From contig NZ_POQS01000005.1 of the NCBI RefSeq assembly GCF_002885955.2, positions 275,597 to 339,596 of the forward strand: 64,000 nt of DNA, in the 5' to 3' direction. A model generated the notes under the pieces. That model made no database searches and was not told the DNA's origin. It saw only the letters and a program-made list of their open reading frames with translations. Shown in pieces: positions 28,504 through 39,676 of this stretch. This stretch comes from Achromobacter pulmonis. Its GTDB lineage: Bacteria > Pseudomonadota > Gammaproteobacteria > Burkholderiales > Burkholderiaceae_B. Made by a program: the position numbers and the translations under genes. Numbering within the stretch: the stretch's first letter is position 1; every line of letters starts with the position of its first letter.

Positions 28504-29568
28504 ATGAGTGATTTGCAGATCGGGCTGATTGCCCTGGGCGTCCTGCTGATACTGCTGGTGCTGGGATTCAACTGGTGGCAGGACCGGCGCGTGCGGCGCA
28601 GGATGCAGACCCATTTCCCGGCCTCCGAGCAGGACCCCCTGCTGGGGGCGGGAGCCGCCGCGGGCGGCGCGGCCGCGGCGCGGCGTGAACCCGGCATGGG
28701 CGGCGAGCCCGCGCGCGCCCAGCCCGGCCAGCCGGCCCCGGTCGATCCGGGCACGGACGCCGACGACACGGTCGAGCCGGACCCCGCCTGCGAGGTCGTG
28801 ATCGAAATCAACTTCGCCGAACCGGTGCGCGGCGCCGAGCTGCTGCCCTACATGCAGAGCCTGCGCCACGTGGGCCGCAAGCCCATGCGCGTGTTCGCCG
28901 AGACCGACCAGCGCCGCCACCGCGCGCACATCCACGCCGACGAATCCTATGCCTCGATGCAGCTGGCCGTGCTGCTGGCCAACCGCAGCGGTCCCCTGAC
29001 GGCCATCGAGTGGTCGCAGGCCTGGGCCCGCGCCCAGGACATGGCCGAACGCTTCGACGCCACCATCGAAGGCCCCGACCAGCAGGCCGTGCTGGAGCAG
29101 GGCGCCCGCCTGGACGATACCTGCGCCGCGCTGGACACCCAGGTCGGCCTGACCCTGCTGCTGGGCACGGCCCAGCCGGCCGCCGAAGTGCTGGCCGTGG
29201 CGCGCGAGATCGGCTTCGTGCCGGACGGCAACCGCCTGGCCTGGCCGGCCGAGAACGGCGTGGCCCGCTTCACGCTGGCGCGCGCCGACGGCGCCGCCTT
29301 CGACGCGGGCATGGGCGGCATCGAACGCCTGTACCTGCTGCTCGACGTGCCCTGCAGCCCGGCCGACAGCCGCGCCTTCGGCCGCATGGTCGACGTGGGC
29401 CGCGACCTGGCCGCGCGCCTGCGCGCCGAACTGGTCGACGACCAGGGCAAGCCGCTGGCCGAGGGTTCCGAGACGGTCATCGACGAACGGCTGCAGGTGC
29501 TGTTCGGCCAGCTGGAGCAAGCGGGCCTGCCCGCCGGCAGCGAACGCGCCCAACGGGTCTTTGCGTGA
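28504..29568 (+). CDS. zipA: Cell division protein ZipA homologue
   Basis: A 354-residue bitopic membrane protein that tethers FtsZ at the division site. An N-terminal helix (about residues 5-24) with a short basic stretch R-R-V-R-R-R-M is followed by a Pro/Gly/Ala-rich linker to about 90, then the conserved C-terminal FtsZ-binding domain, ending in E-R-L-Y-L-L-L-D-V-P and the V-D-V-G-R-D-L-A-A-R-L region. It lies 46 bases after smc. Betaproteobacterial ZipA diverges from the E. coli protein; assignment rests on topology, gene order and the C-terminal pattern. Confidence 0.85.
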   Translation: MSDLQIGLIALGVLLILLVLGFNWWQDRRVRRRMQTHFPASEQDPLLGAGAAAGGAAAARREPGMGGEPARAQPGQPAPVDPGTDADDTVEPDPACEVVIEINFAEPVRGAELLPYMQSLRHVGRKPMRVFAETDQRRHRAHIHADESYASMQLAVLLANRSGPLTAIEWSQAWARAQDMAERFDATIEGPDQQAVLEQGARLDDTCAALDTQVGLTLLLGTAQPAAEVLAVAREIGFVPDGNRLAWPAENGVARFTLARADGAAFDAGMGGIERLYLLLDVPCSPADSRAFGRMVDVGRDLAARLRAELVDDQGKPLAEGSETVIDERLQVLFGQLEQAGLPAGSERAQRVFA

Positions 29569-29655
29569 CCCCCCCGAAGCGCTGCGCGCTTCCCCCCCAG
29601 GGGGGCGCCGCAGCGGACCGGCAGAGCCGGCTCCGCGCGGCCCCGCGCTCACGTT
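29569..29655 (+). repeat. GC-rich palindromic intergenic element
   Basis: Immediately after the zipA stop is a C7 tract, the inverted repeat GAAGCGC-TGC-GCGCTTC, then C7 followed by G6 (CCCCCC-CA-GGGGGG), then GGACCGGCAGAGCCGGCTCC. The layout resembles REP-like palindromes scattered in Burkholderiales genomes. Only one copy is in this window, so its repeat nature comes from recollection and not from the sequence. It could stabilise the zipA mRNA or reduce readthrough into ligA. Confidence 0.5.
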
Positions 29656-29657
29656 GA

Positions 29658-32659
<3,002 letters not shown>

Positions 32660-32673
32660 AAAATGAGTTTTAG

Positions 32674-32687
32674 CGAACAATTGTTCG
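32674..32687. promoter_or_regulatory. Probable IclR operator palindrome
   Basis: CGAACAATTGTTCG is a perfect 14-bp palindrome, extended to TA-N-palindrome-N-TA outside. It sits in the 74 bases between the divergent IclR and receptor genes, in the only AT-rich patch of the region. CGAAC/GTTCG arms are typical of operators of this regulator family in betaproteobacteria. Confidence 0.7.
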
Positions 32688-32733
32688 TTAAATAGATGGG
32701 TGCGACACGCCCACGAACCTTTGGAGGAATGCC

Positions 32734-33717
32734 ATGCGCAGGAGACTATTGCGCGCCTTTGGCGCGTTCGCATTGGCGTCCGTCGCCGCCGCGGCCGGTC
32801 CGGCCGCGGTTGCCGCAGACGCTTTTCCCAGCAAACCCATTCGTTTCGTGGTGCCCGCCGCCGCGGGCGGACCCACCGAAATCGTCACGCGGCTGCTGGC
32901 CGAGCGCATGACCCAGAGCATGGGCGTGTCCGTCATCGTCGAGGCCAAGCCGGGCGCCGGCGGCAACATCGGCGCGGACGCGGTCGCCAAGGCCGCGCCG
33001 GACGGCTACACCATCCTGATGGGCACGATCGGCACCAACGCGATCAACCAGACGCTCTACAAGAGCATGCCGTTCCAGCCGCAGAAGGACTTCGTGGCGG
33101 TGACGCAGGTGGTTTCGTATCCGCTGGTCGTGGTGGTGAACCCCAATCTGCCGGTCCGTTCGGTGGCCGATCTCATCGCCTACGCCAAGGCCAACCCCGG
33201 CAAGCTGAACCGCGCCTCGGGCGGAAGCGGCACGTCCATGCACATGTCGGGCGAACTCTTCAACGAGATGGCCGGGGTGAAGATGCAGCACATTCCGTAC
33301 AAGGGCAGCCTGCCCGCGCTGACGGACGTGATCGGCGGACAGGCGGACGTGGCCTTCGACAGCCTGGTCATCGCCCAACCCCTGATCAAGTCCGGCAAGC
33401 TGCGCGCCATCGCGGTCACCGGCCCCGAACGCTCGCCGGCCGCGCCCGACCTCCCCACGGTCGCCGAAACGCTGCCGGGATACGCCATGACGTCGTGGAT
33501 AGGCGTGTTCGCTCCCGCCGGCACGCCGCGGCCGGTGGTGAACCGCCTGCAGCAGGAAATCGCCAAGGCGCTGGCCGACCCGCGCGTGCGCGAGCAGCTG
33601 AAGTCGCAGGCGGCGGAGCCGGTGGCCAGCACGCCGGACGAATTCGCCCGCTTTACCGCCGAGGAAACCAAGAAATGGGCGCCCGTCGTCAAGGCGTCCG
33701 GCGCGTCGGTTTCCTGA
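32734..33717 (+). CDS. Bug-family tripartite tricarboxylate transporter receptor
   Basis: A 327-residue periplasmic solute-binding protein of the TctC/Bug family. A signal peptide (M-R-R-R-L-L-R-A-F-G start, cleavage near A-V-A-A-D-A at about 29) is followed by the family opening F-P-S-K-P-I-R-F-V-V-P and the A-G-G-N-I-G-A-D-A-V-A-K-A loop. GGAGG lies 6 bases before the ATG. It heads the IclR-linked operon. No TctA/TctB membrane genes are present, as is usual for the many orphan Bug receptors of Bordetella relatives. Ligand is unknown, most likely a carboxylate linked to the enzymes that follow. Confidence 0.9.
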   Translation: MRRRLLRAFGAFALASVAAAAGPAAVAADAFPSKPIRFVVPAAAGGPTEIVTRLLAERMTQSMGVSVIVEAKPGAGGNIGADAVAKAAPDGYTILMGTIGTNAINQTLYKSMPFQPQKDFVAVTQVVSYPLVVVVNPNLPVRSVADLIAYAKANPGKLNRASGGSGTSMHMSGELFNEMAGVKMQHIPYKGSLPALTDVIGGQADVAFDSLVIAQPLIKSGKLRAIAVTGPERSPAAPDLPTVAETLPGYAMTSWIGVFAPAGTPRPVVNRLQQEIAKALADPRVREQLKSQAAEPVASTPDEFARFTAEETKKWAPVVKASGASVS

Positions 33718-33739
33718 ACCCCAAAACGAGGAGCTATTC

Positions 33740-34888
33740 ATGCAGTCCATCGATTTTTCGGCGCGTCGCAAGCGCGTGGCCCAACATGCGCGCGAACTGG
33801 GTTTCGACGCCTACCTGGGTACCCGCCAGGGCGCATTGCACTACCTGAGCGGCGCGTTCATGCCCTGGCGGGGAGCCGTGCTGGTGACCGCCGACGGCCA
33901 TTGCGAATTCATCTACTGGGCCATGGACGCCTCGCGCGTGCGGGCTGAAGGGCACGAGATGGATATGTATGAGTTCGAGTTTTCGGACTTCCCGCAACTG
34001 ATCCGCCAGCGCCTGGAGCATCACGGTCTGAGCCGGGCCAAGGTGGCGCTGGACCTGGCACATCCCGGGGCCGCGCAGGTGGCGCCGGGCATGCTCACCG
34101 CCGCGGAGTATTTCGATCTGTCCACGCACCTGCCCGACATCCGCTTCGAGAACGGCGTGGACGTGATCGACGACGTCATGCTGATCAAGGACGCCCCGGA
34201 GATTGCGCGCCTGCGTCTGGCGGCCGAGGTGTCGGACTATGGATTCGAGCAGGGCATGAACGCGGTGCGCGTAGGCGCCACCGAGAATGAAGTCGCTGGC
34301 GAGATCGAGCGCGCGATCCGGCGGCGCGGCAGCACCTGGTCATGGGCGGTGACCGGCGGCACCGAAGTGGGGGCGGGCGAACGCACCGGCTTTCTGCGGG
34401 GCGTCACGCAGCAGGCGACCGACCGCCCCATCCAGGCGAACGAGTTCGTGATCCTGGACCTGCACCCGCTGATGGATCTCTACATGGCCGACACCGCCTT
34501 GCCCGTTTTCCTGGGCAAGCCCGACGCGGCCCAGGCCAAGCTGATCGACTGCTGGGAAGAAACCGTCCAGACCATGCTGGGCTCGCTGACGCCGGGCAGG
34601 CCGATCGCCGAGTGCGCCAGCCGCGGGATCGCCGTGTTCGAAAAGCATGGCCTCGCCGAGTTCGGGCTGCCGCTGTTCGGCCACGGACTGGGAACCTGCG
34701 CGCGAACCAGGCCGTTCATCAACCTGCGCAGCCGCGACGTCGTGACGCCGGGCATGGTGGTGGCGCTGGGCACGCACCTGTACCGGCCCGGCGTGGGCGG
34801 CATGCGGCTCGAATACCCGGTGCTGGTCGGCGAGCACGGCGCCGAGCCTCTGGTGCAAACCGAGGCGCGCGTGCACCGCCTTTCCTGA
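33740..34888 (+). CDS. M24-family (Xaa-Pro peptidase/creatinase-like) protein
   Basis: A 382-residue pita-bread-fold protein: creatinase-type N domain (1-130) and M24 catalytic domain (about 150-380). Of the five usual metal ligands, both aspartates (L-D-L-H-P and M-A-D-T-A), the histidine (F-G-H-G-L-G) and the last glutamate (M-R-L-E-Y-P) are present. The glutamate normally in T-I-E-P-G is replaced (A-L-G-T-H), so the metal site is altered or this is a non-peptidase member such as a C-N or C-S cleaving enzyme. It lies 22 bases after the receptor gene. Substrate cannot be named. Confidence 0.85.
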   Translation: MQSIDFSARRKRVAQHARELGFDAYLGTRQGALHYLSGAFMPWRGAVLVTADGHCEFIYWAMDASRVRAEGHEMDMYEFEFSDFPQLIRQRLEHHGLSRAKVALDLAHPGAAQVAPGMLTAAEYFDLSTHLPDIRFENGVDVIDDVMLIKDAPEIARLRLAAEVSDYGFEQGMNAVRVGATENEVAGEIERAIRRRGSTWSWAVTGGTEVGAGERTGFLRGVTQQATDRPIQANEFVILDLHPLMDLYMADTALPVFLGKPDAAQAKLIDCWEETVQTMLGSLTPGRPIAECASRGIAVFEKHGLAEFGLPLFGHGLGTCARTRPFINLRSRDVVTPGMVVALGTHLYRPGVGGMRLEYPVLVGEHGAEPLVQTEARVHRLS

Positions 34889-34910
34889 TGCCTTCCGCTG
34901 GAGTTTCATC

Positions 34911-35753
34911 ATGCAAGCAAACCCTCTTAGCGACTTGATCGGCGCCGAAGTGCGGGGCGTGGACCTGGAAACGCTGGACGCCGGCGGCTTCGAGGCCGTC
35001 AACGCGCTGTTCCTGCGCCACCAGTTGCTGGTCTTCAAAGACCAGCGCCTCTCGCCCGAAGGCCAGCTGCGATTCAGCCGCCGGCTGGGCGAACTGGATA
35101 TCCACGTGCTGGCCCAGTACAACCATCCCGACTATCCCGAGATCTTCGTGCTGTCCAACGAAGTGAAAAACGGGGTGCCGGCCGGGATCGCCGACGGCGG
35201 TTCCTATTGGCATTCGGACTTCGCCTTCCGGGAGTGTCCGGCCAAGGCCACCATCCTCAATGCCCAGGTGATCCCGCCCGAAGGCGGCAATACCCTGTTC
35301 GTCAATATGTACCGGGCCTACGAGGAACTGGACGAGGCGACGAAGTCCCGGCTGGCCGGGTTGCGGGCGATACACCGCTACCGGCGCAGGAACACCAAGG
35401 CCGACGAGGGAACCCGCGTCGCCATGGACGCAGGCCAACTGGCGCAGACCCCGGACGTGGAGCATCCCATCGTGCGCACCCATCCCGAGACGGGACGCAA
35501 GGCGCTGTTCGTGCATCCTGGCATGACCGCAGAGGTGGCGGGCTGGGGCGAGGCCGAGAGCCAGGAATTGCTGGACAGGCTGTTCGCGCACAGCACGCAG
35601 GAACAATACCAGTACGCCCTGCAGTGGGAGCCGGGCGACGTGGTGATGTGGGACAACCGCTGCGTCATGCACAAGGCGACGACGCGCCAGCTTCCTCCCA
35701 GCATGCGACGCACGATCTACCGCACGACCGTCATGGGCGAGCGTCCCTTCTAG
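34911..35753 (+). CDS. TauD/TfdA-family 2-oxoglutarate dioxygenase
   Basis: A 280-residue non-haem Fe(II)/2-oxoglutarate-dependent dioxygenase. The facial triad is visible as H-S-D (Y-W-H-S-D-F-A-F, about residues 101-103) and the distal His in D-N-R-C-V-M-H-K-A-T (about 254), followed by the 2-oxoglutarate-binding arginine in R-R-T-I-Y-R-T. Family members hydroxylate sulfonates, phenoxyacetates and similar acids, releasing sulfite or a phenol. It is the third gene of the IclR-linked operon, 22 bases after the M24 gene, supporting a catabolic role for the cluster. Substrate unknown. Confidence 0.9.
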   Translation: MQANPLSDLIGAEVRGVDLETLDAGGFEAVNALFLRHQLLVFKDQRLSPEGQLRFSRRLGELDIHVLAQYNHPDYPEIFVLSNEVKNGVPAGIADGGSYWHSDFAFRECPAKATILNAQVIPPEGGNTLFVNMYRAYEELDEATKSRLAGLRAIHRYRRRNTKADEGTRVAMDAGQLAQTPDVEHPIVRTHPETGRKALFVHPGMTAEVAGWGEAESQELLDRLFAHSTQEQYQYALQWEPGDVVMWDNRCVMHKATTRQLPPSMRRTIYRTTVMGERPF

Positions 35754-35762
35754 GAGCGCCCG

Positions 35763-36764
35763 GTGCCGGAGTATGCGCCGCAGTCCCCGATGGTCGAGGC
35801 CGGCACAACCCGATTTCCCGGCTTGCCGCTGGACGGCGGCGCCAGCCTGGCTGCGGTCAGGCTGGCCTGGTCGCGCTTCGGCCCGCCGCCGGATCGGGCG
35901 CGCGCCGTGGTGCTGTTGCTGCATGGCATATCCGGCAGCCAGCAGGCCCTGCGCGCGCCGGGCGGGCAGGCGCAGCATCCCGACGCGGGCTGGGCCGCCG
36001 CGTGGCTGGGACCCGGCAACGCGCTGGATACGCGTCACATCTGCGTGCTGGCGCCGAATGCGCTGGGCTCCTGCTTCGGCAGCAGCGGCCCCGAGGGGAG
36101 CACGGCGCGCGAATTCCCCGACATCTCGATCGCCGACGGCGTGCGCCTGCAGGGCATGTGGCTGCGGGCGATGGGAGTGGAGCGACTGGACGCCGTGGTC
36201 GGGTACTCCTATGGCGGGTACCAGGCGTTCCAGTGGGCGGTGCGACCGCCCTTGCCGGTCGGCCGGGCGATCGCGATGGCGTCGGCGCCGCGCGGCGGCG
36301 GTAGCGAAGCGGACGTGCAGCGCCTGCGCCGGGTTGCCGCCGCCCTGGATGCCGGCGACCCGCAGGCGTGGAACGAATGGGTCGAACTGCGCTGCGCCAC
36401 CCTGCGTCGCTACGGCTATGCCCAATGGCTGCGCGATATGGGGGAGTCTGGCATGGAGCAGCGCATCCACGGCGAAGCCGCGGCCTGGGCGGCGCGTTTT
36501 TCGCCCTGGTCCATGGCGGTTCTCAGGGCATCGGCCTGCCGCTATGATGCCCGCCCGGCGCTGCGCGATGCGGTCACGCCCGTATATTGGCTGCGCTGCC
36601 GGTCGGACGCGCTGTTTCCGCCGGGCGTTGCGGGCCATGAGCCATATCCGGCCCACGTCGTGCAGATCAGCGTAGACGGACGATACGGCCACGCTTCGCC
36701 GGTGCTGGAGGGCGAGATATGGCGCGCGCCCCTCGTGCGGGCGATGACGAGTTCTTCGCTGTAA
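35763..36764 (+). CDS. MetX-like alpha/beta hydrolase
   Basis: A 333-residue alpha/beta-hydrolase of the homoserine O-acetyltransferase-like group. It has L-L-L-H-G-I-S-G (oxyanion region), N-A-L-G-S-C-F-G-S-S-G-P at about 99-110, nucleophile Ser in G-Y-S-Y-G-G (about 146-151), an Asp in R-S-D-A-L-F-P-P and His in Y-G-H-A-S-P. The start is GTG at 35763 with GGAG upstream, 10 bases after the dioxygenase. It is the last gene of the IclR-linked operon. Acyl transfer or ester hydrolysis in the same pathway is likely; a true role in methionine synthesis is not supported by context. Confidence 0.85.
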   Translation: MPEYAPQSPMVEAGTTRFPGLPLDGGASLAAVRLAWSRFGPPPDRARAVVLLLHGISGSQQALRAPGGQAQHPDAGWAAAWLGPGNALDTRHICVLAPNALGSCFGSSGPEGSTAREFPDISIADGVRLQGMWLRAMGVERLDAVVGYSYGGYQAFQWAVRPPLPVGRAIAMASAPRGGGSEADVQRLRRVAAALDAGDPQAWNEWVELRCATLRRYGYAQWLRDMGESGMEQRIHGEAAAWAARFSPWSMAVLRASACRYDARPALRDAVTPVYWLRCRSDALFPPGVAGHEPYPAHVVQISVDGRYGHASPVLEGEIWRAPLVRAMTSSSL

Positions 36765-36765
36765 A

Positions 36766-36790
36766 GAAAAAGCCGGCTTTCGCCGGCTGA
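36766..36790 (-). terminator. Terminator of par27 joined to repeat copy A
   Basis: On the minus strand AGCCGGC-GAAA-GCCGGCT is followed by TTTTCTTT. It sits directly at the end of repeat copy A, downstream of the par27 stop. The rightward MetX-like gene ends two to five bases before it, so it may act on both convergent transcripts. Confidence 0.85.
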
Positions 36791-36853
36791 TGGGTTACGC
36801 GCGTTGAGCGGTCGAGTTCTTGCGCAGAATCTCTCGCGCTCCACCCATCCTAC
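36787..36853 (-). repeat. Repeat copy A (GTAGGATGGGT...ACCCATCAG)
   Basis: Read on the minus strand this 67-bp unit starts GTAGGATGGGTG and ends AACCCATCAG, so its ends are inverted repeats (GATGGGT/ACCCATC) with a GC-rich centre containing GCGCAAGAACTCGACCGC. The TAG at its start is the actual stop codon of par27. Copies B (63441-63507, minus) and C (63321-63388, plus) share both ends and the attached terminator. Confidence 0.85.
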
Positions 36854-37626
36854 TGGATCTTGGCCTTTTCGCGCAGTTCCTTCTGGTAGTCGGCCAGGGT
36901 TTGCTGGCGCAGCATTTCTTCCAGTTGGGTGCGCACCTGGTCCAGCGGCGGGAATTCCACCGGGCGGGTGTCGTCGACCATGATGATGTGCCAGCCGAAC
37001 TGGGTCTGCACCGGCTTGTCGACCAGTTCGCCCTTCTTCAGCTGGGTCACGGCCTGCGCGAACGGCTGGACGTAGTTGGTCGGGGGCGCCCAACCCAGGT
37101 CGCCGCCCTTTTCGGCGCTGCCGGGGTCCTTGGAGTTCTTCTTGGCCAGGTCGTTGAACTTGCTCTTGTTGCTCTTGATCTGGGCCAGCAGGTCATTGGC
37201 CGTCTTCTCGTCTTCGACGAGGATGTGACGGACCTTGTATTCCATCTTGCCGGCCTGTTCCTTCTTGATCTTCTCGTATTCGGCGTTGACCTTGGCTTCC
37301 GAGACCGGATGCTTGGCCAGGTAGTCGGCCATCAGGGCGCGGACCAGGATGCCCTGGCGGGCCAGTTCGATCTCGGTCTGGACGTCGGCCTGCTTGGCGA
37401 TGCCGCTGGATTCGGCGGCCTGCACGAAGATCTGGCGGTTGATCATTTCCTGCTTGACCTGTTCGCGCAGTTGCGGCGAATCGGTCGCGCCCTGGCTGAC
37501 CAGCAGCTTGACGAATTGATCCAGGCTCTTTTGCGAAATGGCCTTGCCATTGACGGTGGCCACGTTCTGGGCAATAGCCGGCACGGCGATGACGCAGGCC
37601 GCAGCCAGCATGACGATGCGTTTCAT
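36850..37626 (-). CDS. par27: Periplasmic parvulin-type peptidyl-prolyl isomerase, Par27-like
   Basis: A 258-residue periplasmic chaperone and prolyl isomerase for outer-membrane and secreted proteins. A signal peptide (M-K-R-I-V-M-L-A-A-A, cleavage near A-I-A-Q-N at about 20) precedes a helical N-terminal SurA-like domain, then one parvulin domain at about 127-220 (V-R-H-I-L-V-E-D, G-S-A-E-K-G-G-D-L-G-W, Q-T-Q-F-G-W-H-I-I), and a basic helical tail. This layout matches Par27 of Bordetella. ATG 37626 was chosen because the signal peptide starts there. The stop codon lies inside repeat copy A. bolA is directly upstream. Confidence 0.9.
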   Translation of the reverse strand: MKRIVMLAAACVIAVPAIAQNVATVNGKAISQKSLDQFVKLLVSQGATDSPQLREQVKQEMINRQIFVQAAESSGIAKQADVQTEIELARQGILVRALMADYLAKHPVSEAKVNAEYEKIKKEQAGKMEYKVRHILVEDEKTANDLLAQIKSNKSKFNDLAKKNSKDPGSAEKGGDLGWAPPTNYVQPFAQAVTQLKKGELVDKPVQTQFGWHIIMVDDTRPVEFPPLDQVRTQLEEMLRQQTLADYQKELREKAKIQ

Positions 37627-37642
37627 GAATATCCTTTGCTTT

Positions 37643-37912
37643 CTATTTGGGAGCCTGGGCATCTAGCGCAAGCGCATGAATCGGATAAGGGATCAAATCT
37701 TGCAAATGATGATACACCAGCCGATGCCGCGCGACCGGCGAGAGCCCCGCGAAGCAAGGCGCTACGATGATCACGCGATAGTGGCCGGCGCCGTTTTTAC
37801 TGCCTTCGTGTCCGGCGTGCAAATGGGAGTCGTCGATAATTTCCAGGCTGGCGGGTTCCAGGACGGCGAGCCGTTCCCGGATCAGGGCGATGCGGTCGGT
37901 GGTGTCTGACAT
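37643..37912 (-). CDS. BolA-family protein
   Basis: An 89-residue BolA/IbaG-fold protein. The conserved H-Y-R-V-I-I-V-A-P-C-F-A-G-L-S-P-V-A-R-H block lies at about 44-63, with R-H-R-L-V-Y-H-H-L following and a His-rich S-H-L-H-A-G-H-E loop near 29-36. BolA proteins bind [2Fe-2S] clusters with monothiol glutaredoxins and affect cell shape and stress responses. The ATG at 37912 fits family length. It lies 53 bases after yciB and 16 bases before par27 in a leftward series. Symbol withheld because several BolA paralogues exist. Confidence 0.9.
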   Translation of the reverse strand: MSDTTDRIALIRERLAVLEPASLEIIDDSHLHAGHEGSKNGAGHYRVIIVAPCFAGLSPVARHRLVYHHLQDLIPYPIHALALDAQAPK

Positions 37913-37965
37913 GGCTGAGGAAGAATGGACGCCGGCGCGCGGGGCGCCGGACGGAGCAGGGCGGT

Positions 37966-38547
37966 TCAGGGCTTGCCGGCCGGAGAGTCGGGGCCGGAGG
38001 GCGTCTGTTCGTCGGACTGGATGTGCTTGCCCAGCCAGATCGACTGCCCGATCACGAAGACCACCATCAGGCCCATCAGGCCGAAGGCCTTGAAGCTGAC
38101 CCACTGCGACTCCGTGAACTGGCCGGAAAACGCCACGTAGAGATTGAGCGCGCCGGCGATCAGGAAGAAGGCGGCCCACACCAGGTTCAGCCGCTCCCAG
38201 GCCGCGTCGGGCAGCTGGATCTGCTTTTCCATCAGGCGGCGGATCAGGTTGCGGCCGAAGAACAGGCGCGCAAACAGCAGCGCGCCGCCGAACAGCCAGT
38301 ACAGCACCGTGGGCTTCCATTTGATGAAGACGTCGCTGTGCAGCCAGATCGTGGCGCCGCCGAACACCAGGATGACCGTGAGGTTGATCCAGTGCATGGC
38401 CTCGGTGGCGCGGCCGGTGGCCTTGAGCCAGACAATCTGGACGACCGCGGCGGCCATGGCCACGCCGGTGGCGATGAAGATGTCCGTGTACCGGTAGGCG
38501 ATGAAGAAAAGGAACAGCGGAAACAGGTCGAACAGGAACTTCTTCAT
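37966..38547 (-). CDS. yciB: Inner-membrane septation protein YciB
   Basis: A 193-residue membrane protein of the YciB/IspZ (septation protein A) family, with about five hydrophobic helices. Recognisable segments are K-K-F-L-F-D-L-F-P-L-F-L-F-F-I at the N terminus, the K-W-K-P-T-V-L-Y-W motif near 72-80 and W-V-S-F-K-A-F-G near 150. It affects cell envelope and septation. The ATG directly follows the msrB stop (TGA-ATG), implying translational coupling. The C-terminal ~20 residues are polar and Ser/Pro-rich. Confidence 0.92.
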   Translation of the reverse strand: MKKFLFDLFPLFLFFIAYRYTDIFIATGVAMAAAVVQIVWLKATGRATEAMHWINLTVILVFGGATIWLHSDVFIKWKPTVLYWLFGGALLFARLFFGRNLIRRLMEKQIQLPDAAWERLNLVWAAFFLIAGALNLYVAFSGQFTESQWVSFKAFGLMGLMVVFVIGQSIWLGKHIQSDEQTPSGPDSPAGKP

Positions 38548-38946
<399 letters not shown>

Positions 38947-38998
38947 ATGAGCTCTTGGAGTCCCGATGCCCGAAATGGTTCGGGCATAATCCCGCCCC

Positions 38999-39676
38999 AT
39001 GTTAATCGAGTTTGACCAGGCGGTTGTTTCCACGCCCCGGGCCGAAGTGCTGCGCGGGGTGAGCGCGACGCTGGCCGAACGCCGCATCGGCATCGTCGGC
39101 CCCAACGGCGCCGGCAAGAGCACGCTGGCGCGACTGGTCAACGGGCTGGTGCTGCCCTCGGCGGGCAGCGTGCGGGTGGGCGGGCTGGACACCCGCCACG
39201 ACCTGAAAGCGGTGCGCCGGCAGGTCGGGTTCGTGTTCCAGAATCCCGAGAATCAGATCGTATTCCCCATCGTGCGCGAGGACCTGGCCTTCGGTCTGAA
39301 GCAGCTGGCGCCGGACCGGCGCCAGCGCGAGGCCCGCATCGAGGCCCAGCTGGACAGCCTGGGCGTGGGGCACCTGGCCGACCGGACCAGCCACACCCTG
39401 TCCGGCGGCGAGCGCCAGCTGGTGGCGCTGGCGGCGGTGCTGGTCATGGAGCCGGCCCTGATCGTGTTCGACGAGCCCACCACCCAGCTGGACCTGCGCA
39501 ACCGCAACCGGGTGCGCGACGCCATCGGCGCGCTGCCGCACGACGCCATCGTGGTCAGCCACGATCTGGAGTTGCTGGAGGATTTCGACCGGGTGCTGGT
39601 CGTGCGCGACGGCAATATCGCGGCCGACGACGCGCCGGCCGCCGCGCTGCGCTGGTATCGGGAGCACTGCGCATGA
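38999..39676 (+). CDS. bioM: Biotin ECF transporter ATPase BioM
   Basis: A 225-residue ABC ATPase of an energy-coupling-factor transporter. Walker A is G-P-N-G-A-G-K-S-T (about 35-43), the Q-loop lies in [12 protein letters not shown], the signature is L-S-G-G-E, and Walker [14 protein letters not shown]. It is the first gene of bioM-bioN-bioY, with a four-base overlap to bioN. The set identifies biotin as substrate more surely than the ATPase alone. Confidence 0.93.
   Translation: MLIEFDQAVVSTPRAEVLRGVSATLAERRIGIVGPNGAGKSTLARLVNGLVLPSAGSVRVGGLDTRHDLKAVRRQVGFVFQNPENQIVFPIVREDLAFGLKQLAPDRRQREARIEAQLDSLGVGHLADRTSHTLSGGERQLVALAAVLVMEPALIVFDEPTTQLDLRNRNRVRDAIGALPHDAIVVSHDLELLEDFDRVLVVRDGNIAADDAPAAALRWYREHCA

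Noticed and set aside
25617..28811. A 1064-codon open frame opposite smc
   Set aside because: It is an antisense shadow of the coiled-coil gene with skewed composition and no recognisable domain.
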